Shown: positions 53,462-61,190 of the stretch, piece by piece | How the letters are laid out: each line of letters opens with the position of its first letter | How positions within the stretch are numbered: the stretch's first letter is position 1 | From: Balneolaceae bacterium | Lineage (GTDB): Bacteria > Bacteroidota > Rhodothermia > Balneolales > Balneolaceae | Assembly (NCBI GenBank): GCA_007134695.1 | Contig: SLKI01000053.1 | Span: forward strand, 16,779 to 80,778 | DNA length: 64,000 nucleotides | Reading direction: 5' to 3' | Notes under the pieces: generated by a model | Seen by the model: the letters and a program-made list of their open reading frames with translations, nothing else | The model's database searches: none | Told to the model about the DNA's origin: nothing | Program-made: the position numbers and the translations under genes

Positions 53462-53472
53462 AAAAGTCTGAT

Positions 53473-53545
<73 letters not shown>

Positions 53546-53567
53546 CTAAACTTTGGGCCTGGTAAAT

Positions 53568-53609
53568 GGCCCTGCAAGGCCTTCTGCAGTAGCAGAGGGC
53601 CTTTTTTTT
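53568..53609 (+). terminator. Rho-independent terminator after tRNA-fMet
   Basis: GGCCCT (53568-53573) pairs with AGGGCC (53596-53601), with further inner pairing (GC with GC), followed by eight T residues (53602-53609). Confidence 0.85.
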
Positions 53610-53706
53610 GTTATTGCTTCTTTTCAAGCTTATGAAATCCCTGTATGGCAGATCAGTGCGGGATTCGATACATTAAAAAATTACCTGAAGCGATGGCCAT
53701 CTGCTC

Positions 53707-54570
53707 ATGTTTCGGAACTTATCAAAAAACAGACCACCTATTGTACCGGCTCTTGTGGCAGTCGCTGGTTTTGCAGCCCTTATGATCGCTGCATGCGATG
53801 TACAATTTGATCCTATAGACAGAGAGAGGGGTCAATTCTCGGTATTTGGTGCACTGGATCTGAATGAGGAAGTGAACTATATCCGGATCGGGGATATGAA
53901 TTCGCCGTTAACCACCGATTCGACCCGGAATATAAATGCCTCGGTAAAGCTGGAAAATCTGGAGTCCGGTGATCAGACTATTCTTGAGAGTGAAGTTTGG
54001 GAGTACGAAGATATTTTTCTCCACAACTACCGGGTCGAGGAGGAGCTGACTCCCGACACACACTATCGGCTGAGCATTCAGCGTCCGAACGGATCCGGCA
54101 TCGAAGTATCGATTTTGACTCCCACCCGGGCTGAAGCCCAGGCTGAACCGCTCAATCAAACTTGCCATTCCGATATAACACTGGAGTTCAGTCCGGTGAA
54201 CGGAGGATCCATTGAGCTCCGGGTTGGTACATTTCTCCCCAATCGCCTGGGAACGATGCCCCACTGGGGGTCAACCCGGATTCTTCAGCCTGATGAGGAT
54301 CGACCGGAAGAACCGCTCACTTTTACGTTCAAACCGATTGAGATGATTCAATTGGTACCGCAATCGCCGGGATCACCAAGTTTTAGCTGCCACCATTTAC
54401 GTGAGGATATGTTCCGGATTCGGTACACCCACTATAGTCGGGGTTTTTTGGAACGTGTTCTGAATGACCCGTTTGATATCATGTTCAGCACCGAACGGCT
54501 GGGTGCACTCTATGAAGATTCTCTGGATATACCGATCGATACGACTCGCATATGTCCTCCGGACTGCTGA
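53707..54570 (+). CDS. Predicted lipoprotein of unknown function
   Basis: A 287-residue protein with no family I can name. A type-II signal is clear: VALVAVAGFAALMIAAC-like hydrophobic run with lipobox MIAAC and Cys at about residue 30. The mature part is beta-rich (FSVFGALDLNEEVNYIRIGD; DTHYRLSIQRPNGSGIEVSI) and looks like tandem sandwich domains, somewhat like the DUF4249 group of Bacteroidota outer-membrane lipoproteins; this resemblance is weak. Four cysteines in the mature chain include C153, C213-like and a C-terminal CPPDC pair. It stands alone after the tRNA terminator, 250 bp before the symporter gene. Confidence 0.72.
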   Translation: MFRNLSKNRPPIVPALVAVAGFAALMIAACDVQFDPIDRERGQFSVFGALDLNEEVNYIRIGDMNSPLTTDSTRNINASVKLENLESGDQTILESEVWEYEDIFLHNYRVEEELTPDTHYRLSIQRPNGSGIEVSILTPTRAEAQAEPLNQTCHSDITLEFSPVNGGSIELRVGTFLPNRLGTMPHWGSTRILQPDEDRPEEPLTFTFKPIEMIQLVPQSPGSPSFSCHHLREDMFRIRYTHYSRGFLERVLNDPFDIMFSTERLGALYEDSLDIPIDTTRICPPDC

Positions 54571-54820
54571 TGCGGGTTTCTGCGAATTCTCCACTTCAGC
54601 TCCTTGATCGCCGATTTCATTTCGCATGAGAGCGACTGAAATTTTCAATTTTCAAGGCAAGTCAATTCGGATAAAACTCCTGATTTCTGCCTATGAAACC
54701 CACTTTTGATTCCGATCTAATTTATTGATTTCTTTAGGCCGCATATAAAACAGAAAGTCACCGGTAATTTGAACCGGCAAAAAATGATCTGCCCGCAACA
54801 GGGCGGTATGCTGTAATCAT

Positions 54821-56272
54821 ATGAATCCGATAGATCTTTCGATCTTTGTTCTCTATATCATCGGGTTACTTGCATTCGGTTTATACTTTCACAGGAAGAA
54901 TCAGGGAGGGGACGACTACTATGTAGGCGGCCGAAAGATGAACAGCCTGCACATCGGGCTATCCGTCGTAGCAACAGATGTAGGCGGCGGGTTTTCGATC
55001 GGCCTTGGAGGCCTTGGCTTTGTGATCGGCATCTCCGGCTCCTGGATGCTTTTCACCGGATTGGTGGGCGCCTGGATGGCGGCCGTTCTGCTCATCCCAA
55101 AGGTCAAATCCAATCCGGCCTTCGACAAAGCGTATACGTTCCCGGAAATCTTTGAACACTACTACTCGGCAAGAGTAGCGCTGGTTGCCGGAATTATTTC
55201 TGCCGTAGGCTACGCCGGGTTCACCAGTTCCCAATTACTCGCAGGTGCAAAGCTCGCCGACGGAACTTTTGCGAATCTCGATCTGAACACGGCACTTCTG
55301 ATTATGGGGGCCGTTGCGGTACTCTATACAGTTCTCGGAGGGCTGAAGGCGGTGATCTATACCGATACCATTCAGTGGTCGATCCTTATGCTCGGCCTGA
55401 TCTTTGTCGGCATTCCGGTCTCCTATTCGGCAATCGGCGGAATGGAAGCGATTCGTGAGACCGTTGCACCTGAAATGTTAACCTTGACGAATATCACCTG
55501 GCAGGATGCCGTTTTTTGGGGCGCATCCATCGTGCCGATCTGGTTTGTCGGGATGACGCTCTACCAGAGGATCTATGCCTCACGGGATGAACGAACCGCC
55601 AAACGTGCCTGGTTTATGGCGGGGCTTTTTGAATGGCCGGCAATGGCTTTTATGGGGGTACTGCTCGGGCTGTTTGCCAGGGTGGCGGCCGATCAGGGGA
55701 TGTTTGAATACCTGGGGGCGGTCGATATAGCTGAGACAGACCCCGAAACCGGGCTGCCGATGCTTTTGAGAACTGTTTTACCTGTCGGATTGATGGGAGT
55801 GATGATGGCAGCCTATTTTTCCGCTATCCTCTCAACTGCCGACAGCTGCCTGGTCGCCTCATCGGGGAATGTGGTATCCGATATAATCGGCTACTTTCGG
55901 GAGATGAACCACGAAAGCAAGTCGTTCTTGCGTTATTCCCAGGTGGTTACGCTCATTATCGGTACAGCCGCTCTGTTGCTCGCCTGGCAGATGGAAAACG
56001 TGCTCGAACTGATGCTCTACTCCTATGCGTTTATGGTATCCGGCCTGTTCGTACCGGTCATCGGGGCCCTCTACTGGAAGAAGAGTACACCTGAAGGGGC
56101 CCTGGTGGCGATGATTTTGGGGGGAGGGACTACGGTTACACTACAAGTTGCGTTTGAAACGTTGCCATTGGGACTCGACGCCAATGTGTTTGGAATTACC
56201 GCTTCGGCTTTATCATTTATCGTTGTAAGTTATATAACTGCACCCAAAAGGAGATCTGCAAACCGGCAATAA
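54821..56272 (+). CDS. Sodium:solute symporter (SSS family)
   Basis: A 483-residue polytopic membrane protein of the SSS family (13 predicted helices), which drives uptake of sugars, amino acids or organic acids with Na+. The N-terminus (LSIFVLYIIGLLAFGLYFHR), the family motif GGDDYYVGGRKMNSLHIGLSVVATDVGGG, the GLKAVIYTDTIQWSILMLGL signature, and SAILSTADSCLVASSGNVVSDI near helix 8 are typical. Substrate cannot be told from sequence. It is 97 bp upstream of the GNAT-racemase run and the same strand, so import of an amino acid or derivative for those enzymes is possible but not shown. Confidence 0.92.
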   Translation: MNPIDLSIFVLYIIGLLAFGLYFHRKNQGGDDYYVGGRKMNSLHIGLSVVATDVGGGFSIGLGGLGFVIGISGSWMLFTGLVGAWMAAVLLIPKVKSNPAFDKAYTFPEIFEHYYSARVALVAGIISAVGYAGFTSSQLLAGAKLADGTFANLDLNTALLIMGAVAVLYTVLGGLKAVIYTDTIQWSILMLGLIFVGIPVSYSAIGGMEAIRETVAPEMLTLTNITWQDAVFWGASIVPIWFVGMTLYQRIYASRDERTAKRAWFMAGLFEWPAMAFMGVLLGLFARVAADQGMFEYLGAVDIAETDPETGLPMLLRTVLPVGLMGVMMAAYFSAILSTADSCLVASSGNVVSDIIGYFREMNHESKSFLRYSQVVTLIIGTAALLLAWQMENVLELMLYSYAFMVSGLFVPVIGALYWKKSTPEGALVAMILGGGTTVTLQVAFETLPLGLDANVFGITASALSFIVVSYITAPKRRSANRQ

Positions 56273-56368
56273 CCGGTGACACATCGCCAGCCATCAAGCA
56301 TGAATCATCCGACTTGAAACCATTTGAGATTCGATACTTTTACTATCGAACCCGGACCAGACAACATT

Positions 56369-56815
56369 ATGGATATCCAATTCGATCTGATCTACTCCGA
56401 CGAGAAAAACCCGACCGATTTCACCCGCAATGAGATCGCCGACTTTCTCTTTGAACATCTCGACCAGTTCGGGGATGAGAAAGAGGCAATTCTTAAAAGT
56501 ATCGCCTATGCATATGGCGATCGGCCGGGGCAGGACGGCGTCGTGTTGGTAGCCCATAGCGATGGAGCAATTATGGGTGCAGTTGTGATCAACGACACCA
56601 ATATGGAAGGGTATATTCCTGAACATATTCTGGTTTATATTGCCGTTCACAAGGACGCCAGGGGCCAGGGTTTGGGAAAAGCACTTATGGAGAGAATCAT
56701 CAAGGCGACCCGCGGAGATATCGCCCTGCACGTAGAGCCGGAGAATCCGGCGAAACATTTGTACGCCAAGTACGGTTTTACTAACAAGTACCTTGAAATG
56801 CGTCTGAACAAATAG
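56369..56815 (+). CDS. GNAT family N-acetyltransferase
   Basis: A 148-residue acetyltransferase from ATG 56369 (MDIQFDLIYSDEKNP), the better N-terminus; an upstream frame starts at 56324. The acetyl-CoA-binding motif A is ILVYIAVHKDARGQGLGKALMERI, where R/Q-x-x-G-x-G/A sits at DARGQGLGKAL. Other GNAT elements are YIPEHILVYIAVHK and ALHVEPENPAKHLYAKYGFT. The substrate, perhaps an amino acid or aminoglycan, is unknown. The stop is followed immediately by the racemase ATG (0-bp gap), so the two are surely co-translated. Confidence 0.9.
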   Translation: MDIQFDLIYSDEKNPTDFTRNEIADFLFEHLDQFGDEKEAILKSIAYAYGDRPGQDGVVLVAHSDGAIMGAVVINDTNMEGYIPEHILVYIAVHKDARGQGLGKALMERIIKATRGDIALHVEPENPAKHLYAKYGFTNKYLEMRLNK

Positions 56816-57886
56816 ATGGCTTCATTAACACTATTTCGGGACGAGCTCGATCACAATTTCAAATATTTGGACGAGCTTTTTAAGAAACACGGGATCAAGT
56901 GGGGGATCACAACCAAACTTCTCTGTGGTACGCAAAGTTACCTGGAAGAGGTGATTAACCTGGGTATCAAGGAAGTTCACGATTCGCGAATCAGCAATCT
57001 CGAGAGAATCAAGGAGATCGATCCGGGTACGATGACCGTTTACATCAAACCTCCGCCAAAGGATATAATCCCGGAGATTGTCCAGTTTGCTGATGCAAGC
57101 CTCAATACCGAACTTACGACTCTCCACGCGCTCTCTGAAGAAGCGGTGCGCCAGGAGAAAGTGCACAAAGTGATCATCATGATCGAGATGGGAGATCTGC
57201 GGGAAGGGGTTCTCAGAGAAGAACTTGTCAGTTTTTACGGCAAGGTGTTCGACCTTCCGGGAATCGAGGTGATCGGTCTGGGTACAAATCTCAACTGCCT
57301 TCACGGCGTAATGCCCGATGGCGACAAACTGATCCAGCTGGCACTTTATAAACAGATTATCGAACTGCAGTTCGACAAGTCGATTCCGCTGGTTTCGGGA
57401 GGGACGACAGTAACGATTCCGTTGTTACTGAGTGGCCAGCTGCCGGCCGGTGTGAATCACTTTCGTGTCGGTGAGGCGCTCTTCTTCGGAAAAAATCTAT
57501 TTACCGGAGATACGATTGAAGGAATGAGCGACAAGGTACTGGAGCTGAACGCAAGGATTATCGAAATATCAGAAAAGCCGATGGTTCCCAGTGGAGAGCT
57601 CGGGGTTAATCCGCAGGGAAAAGTTTCCGAAATCGACAGTACGGAGATGGGAAAAACAGCCTTCAGAGCGATTCTGGATATCGGCTATCTGGATGTTCAG
57701 CCCGACTACCTTGAACCACTTGATCCCACAATCGATATTACAGACGCCAGCTCCGACATGTTGATACTCAATGTGGGAGACAACCCCAACGATTACAAAG
57801 TTGGCGATATTATTCGGTTCAAGTTGAAATATATGGGGGCTCTCAGCCTGATGAGTTCGGACTACATCGAAAAACATGTGGAGTAG
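56816..57886 (+). CDS. Alanine/ornithine racemase family PLP enzyme
   Basis: A 356-residue fold-III PLP enzyme of the ornithine racemase/YhfX-like group, distinct from the Alr at 59883. The PLP lysine is K34 in WGITTKLLCGT. Further family phrases are EVHDSRISNLERIK, VHKVIIMIEMGDLREGV, GLGTNLNCLHGVMPDGDKL, VSGGTTVTIPLLLSGQLPAGVNHFRVGEALFFG and the C-terminal SSDMLILNVGDNPNDYKVGD. Characterised relatives racemise ornithine or other basic amino acids; substrate here is inferred only as a free amino acid. It has no signal peptide. It starts right after the GNAT gene. Confidence 0.87.
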   Translation: MASLTLFRDELDHNFKYLDELFKKHGIKWGITTKLLCGTQSYLEEVINLGIKEVHDSRISNLERIKEIDPGTMTVYIKPPPKDIIPEIVQFADASLNTELTTLHALSEEAVRQEKVHKVIIMIEMGDLREGVLREELVSFYGKVFDLPGIEVIGLGTNLNCLHGVMPDGDKLIQLALYKQIIELQFDKSIPLVSGGTTVTIPLLLSGQLPAGVNHFRVGEALFFGKNLFTGDTIEGMSDKVLELNARIIEISEKPMVPSGELGVNPQGKVSEIDSTEMGKTAFRAILDIGYLDVQPDYLEPLDPTIDITDASSDMLILNVGDNPNDYKVGDIIRFKLKYMGALSLMSSDYIEKHVE

Positions 57887-57942
57887 AAGTTCGGTTGTTA
57901 ACCGGATTACAAGGCACGAATTGTGAAATTGAAGTATCGGGT

Positions 57943-58539
57943 ATGTTGAGGCGGGAAGATTTTGCAGGTATCAAATTTCATCCGGTTGTCAAGCTGCCGG
58001 ATGAGGCGGTCGTATTCGATTTTACACAAGGTTATAACCGCCGTGAGGTACGTTCTGCTGTCTGGGGAGTTGGCCGATATCACGAGGTTCGCAAAAATAT
58101 GTATACGGCGCCTCAATACGCCAACCGGCGCAATATCCATATGGGTATCGATTTATGGGCACCGGCCCGGACACCGGTCTATACAGCCTGGCGCGGAGTG
58201 GTCGTCCACCAGGCCGACCACCATCAGCCCGGCAACTACGGGCCCACCATTGTTTTAAAACACCGGATAGCAAGTGAACTTTTCTATGCGCTTCACGGCC
58301 ATCTGACTCGTGATTCTCTGGAGCATAATCCTGTAGGAAAAGTGCTTCAGCAGGGGGTGCCGTTTGCCGAGATCGGTGAAATCGATGAAAACGGCTATTG
58401 GGAACCGCATCTGCACTATCAGATCAGCCCCCGTGACCCGGGTGAAGCCGACATGCCGGGGGTTGTAGCCCCTGAAGATCTCGACGAAGCTCTGAAGCTC
58501 TATCCGGACCCGAGGCTGATACTCGGCAACCTCTATTAG
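57943..58539 (+). CDS. M23-fold (LytM-like) peptidase without signal peptide
   Basis: A 198-residue protein from ATG 57943; an in-frame TTG at 57895 (8 bp after the racemase) would add 16 residues. The M23 zinc motifs are present: HMGIDLWAP (H66, D70), HGH at 118-120 and HLHY (H156, H158). Secreted M23 enzymes cut peptidoglycan crosslinks, but no signal peptide or membrane anchor is visible, which is unusual. The phrases NRRNIHMGIDLWAPARTPVY and EPHLHYQISPRDPGEADMPG resemble stand-alone M23-like proteins found beside aminotransferases or racemases. Its neighbours are a racemase and an amidohydrolase. A cytoplasmic role in handling a cell-wall or D-amino-acid fragment is a guess. Confidence 0.8.
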   Translation: MLRREDFAGIKFHPVVKLPDEAVVFDFTQGYNRREVRSAVWGVGRYHEVRKNMYTAPQYANRRNIHMGIDLWAPARTPVYTAWRGVVVHQADHHQPGNYGPTIVLKHRIASELFYALHGHLTRDSLEHNPVGKVLQQGVPFAEIGEIDENGYWEPHLHYQISPRDPGEADMPGVVAPEDLDEALKLYPDPRLILGNLY

Positions 58540-58732
58540 TGATTTTTTCACAAGGGATATCCCAACCCTGCTTATTTGCGGCCAGGTTTTATTACATACC
58601 GCTCTTTTGATAGGGTTCTGATGTCGTGAAACCAGATGTTGTGGATTAAGTTTGACGGGAACTACACCGGGTTTCGGGCGATCTCCTGCAGCCTGTGCAG
58701 ATTCACCGGTCAAAGTCCTATCTTGAGTCTCT

Positions 58733-59878
58733 ATGGCTTTAATCGACTATGAAAAGCTGAAAGAGATCCGCCGATTTCTTCACCGCCATCCGGAAACCTC
58801 CGGAAGGGAAGAGAAGACGGCGGAGTATATCAAAACGGAGCTGGAAAAAACCGGCCCGGACCGAATTCTTACGGGTGTCGGCGGATATGGAGTGATCGCC
58901 CGCTATCTTGGTGAGGAAGATGGCCCCCGAATTATGTTTCGGGCCGAACTCGACGGCCTGCCGATTCCCGAAACCGGAAGCCGGGCACATCGCTCATCGG
59001 AACCCGGGAAATCCCATGCTTGTGGCCATGACGGGCATATGGCTTCGTTGTTGGGAGTTGCACGTTATCTTGGCAGCAACCGCCCGAAATCCGGCGAAGT
59101 CTGCCTGCTTTTTCAGCCTGCCGAAGAGACTGGGGAAGGAGCATTATGGATGCTCCAGGACCCGAAACTGAACAAGTTGCAGTTCGACCGCGGTTATGCT
59201 TTTCACAACCTGCCGGGTTTCGATGAAAACCTGCTGGTCTGGCGTGAAGGGGCGTTTGCCGCCGCTTCTGTTGGTCTGCGTATCATCTTGACAGGAGCAA
59301 CCAGCCATGCAGGCTACCCGCATCAGGGCAGAAGCCCGGCCGGAGCGATGGCCCGGTTTGTTCAATATGTGGAAGCGGAGGGGCGGGAGACGGCAGGACG
59401 GGAATCTTTTGCATTCTCCACGACAATTTATACGCGGCTTGGAGAAGAGGCGTTCGGAACGACGCCGGGCGAAGCAGAAATCGGGGTAACATTAAGAGCG
59501 TCAACCGGTGAACTGCTTTCAGAGTTTCGGGCCGGAGTTGAGGAGAAAGCGAGGAATCTGGCTTTTGAATATAATCTAAAACTTGATATCGAGGAGTTAG
59601 AGCCTTTTGCAGCAACAATCAACGATAAAGCCTGTCTTGAGAAGGTCTTGAGAGGAGCAAAACAGGAAGGGTTTAAGACGAAAGAGCTGCAGCAGCCGTT
59701 TCCCTGGTCAGAAGATTTTGGCCGCTTTTCCGAAGTTTCAAAGATAGCATTGGTCGGGCTGGGAGCCGGCAGAGACCATCCGCATCTGCACGACAGCAGC
59801 TACGACTTTAATGACAACTTGATACCTGCGGCTGTAACTCTTTTTATTCAAATCCTAAAGGAAGAAAATGTGATTTAA
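58733..59878 (+). CDS. M20 family amidohydrolase/peptidase
   Basis: A 381-residue metallopeptidase of the M20D type (IAA-amino-acid hydrolase, hippurate hydrolase, N-acetyl-L,L-DAP deacetylase-like). The zinc region is RAELDGLPI (70-78) with the CGHDGHMASLLG motif at 97-108, then the catalytic glutamates in FQPAEETGEGA, and a late His in AGRDHPHLHDSSYDFND. The dimerisation domain lies between about 180 and 290. It hydrolyses an N-acylated amino acid; which one is unknown. The 193-bp gap before it holds nothing clear. Alr follows after 4 bp. Confidence 0.92.
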   Translation: MALIDYEKLKEIRRFLHRHPETSGREEKTAEYIKTELEKTGPDRILTGVGGYGVIARYLGEEDGPRIMFRAELDGLPIPETGSRAHRSSEPGKSHACGHDGHMASLLGVARYLGSNRPKSGEVCLLFQPAEETGEGALWMLQDPKLNKLQFDRGYAFHNLPGFDENLLVWREGAFAAASVGLRIILTGATSHAGYPHQGRSPAGAMARFVQYVEAEGRETAGRESFAFSTTIYTRLGEEAFGTTPGEAEIGVTLRASTGELLSEFRAGVEEKARNLAFEYNLKLDIEELEPFAATINDKACLEKVLRGAKQEGFKTKELQQPFPWSEDFGRFSEVSKIALVGLGAGRDHPHLHDSSYDFNDNLIPAAVTLFIQILKEENVI

Positions 59879-59882
59879 GATT

Positions 59883-61064
59883 ATGGAACAGAGATCGGAT
59901 CTTTCATTCTATCCTTCGGTTATCGAGCTCTCCAAGCCGGCTTTAAAAAGTAATTTGCAGTTTCTTCGGCAACGAGCCGGAAAAGAGGCAACAATCTCCT
60001 CGGTCATCAAAGGGAACGCCTATGGCCACGGAATTGAACCGTTTCTGCCTCTTGCAGAAGAGTGCGGAGTCCGTCATTTCGCTGTTTTTAGTGCTGATGA
60101 AGCGGTTAAAGCGGTCAGAGCCAAGTGTCGGCCAGAAACGCATATCATGATCATGGGAGATATTGTTGACGAAGCGTTGGAGTGGGCGATCGAGAACGAT
60201 ATCTCGTTTTACATTTTTGAAACTGGAAGATTAAAAAAAGCTACGGAAGCTGCAGAGAGAGTGGGAAGAAAAGCCCGGGTACACCTGCAGCTGGAAACTG
60301 GGATGCACCGTACTGGTTTTGAGCCGGAGGAGCATGAAGAAGTTATCAGCTTTATCAATAGTAACGGGAATCATATTCAGGTTGATGGTATCTGCACGCA
60401 CTTTGCCGGGGCGGAGAGTGTAGCCAACTATGTACGTATCACCGAGCAGAAAAGACGCTTCAAAAATGCTGTGGAGGAGTTTCGAGAAGGCCTGGATAGA
60501 GAGATCCCCTATATCCATGCTGCAAGTTCTGCCGCCTTGCTCGGATATCCCGATACTATTTACAATATGGTTCGCACAGGAATAGCACAGTACGGGTTCT
60601 GGCCAAGCCGGGAAACCTATATGCTGCTCAAGAGGGAAGACCGAAGAGGAGGAGAGGACCCGCTAAGTCGAGTTCTTCGCTGGAGCAGCCATGTCATGAG
60701 CGTGAAACAAGTCGATGAAGGAGAGTTTGTAGGCTATGGAAATATCTACCTGACCAATCGGGCTTCCCGTATTGCCACTGTACCGATCGGTTATTCTCAC
60801 GGTTTTGGCCGGAATCTGACCAATACCGGGTTCGTGCTGATTCGCGGAGAACGGGCACCGGTGGCGGGGCTGGTCAATATGAATATGTTGACGGTGGATG
60901 TTACCGATATTCCCGGGGTGGAGCGGGGCGACGAAGTCGTGCTGATCGGCCGGCAGGGAGATCGTGAGATTACGCTCGCATCGTTCGGAGAATTGAGTAA
61001 TAATCTCAATTATGAAGTTCTGGTAAGGTTGCCGATGGACACGCCGCGAAAAGTGGTACTGTAA
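59883..61064 (+). CDS. alr: Alanine racemase Alr
   Basis: A 393-residue PLP enzyme making D-alanine for peptidoglycan. The catalytic lysine is K43 in SVIKGNAYGHG and the catalytic tyrosine Y285 in GYGNIYLTNRASR; both general-base residues are present, together with QLETGMHRTGF, THFAGAESV and MVRTGIAQYGFWP. In many Bacteroidota Alr is fused to MurF; here it is a stand-alone enzyme of normal length. It is the last gene of the 56-61 kb run, 4 bp after the M20 gene. Confidence 0.95.
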   Translation: MEQRSDLSFYPSVIELSKPALKSNLQFLRQRAGKEATISSVIKGNAYGHGIEPFLPLAEECGVRHFAVFSADEAVKAVRAKCRPETHIMIMGDIVDEALEWAIENDISFYIFETGRLKKATEAAERVGRKARVHLQLETGMHRTGFEPEEHEEVISFINSNGNHIQVDGICTHFAGAESVANYVRITEQKRRFKNAVEEFREGLDREIPYIHAASSAALLGYPDTIYNMVRTGIAQYGFWPSRETYMLLKREDRRGGEDPLSRVLRWSSHVMSVKQVDEGEFVGYGNIYLTNRASRIATVPIGYSHGFGRNLTNTGFVLIRGERAPVAGLVNMNMLTVDVTDIPGVERGDEVVLIGRQGDREITLASFGELSNNLNYEVLVRLPMDTPRKVVL

Positions 61065-61190
61065 AGCTTTTAAATTGGATCAAAATAAACTTCTTTTTAC
61101 AGACAATATTGATAAGGTTCAGACCATTATTTAATATGGATAGGTAATTAACAGAATTAGGGTGTAAGTTTCATACAAAGCCCTGCTGAT

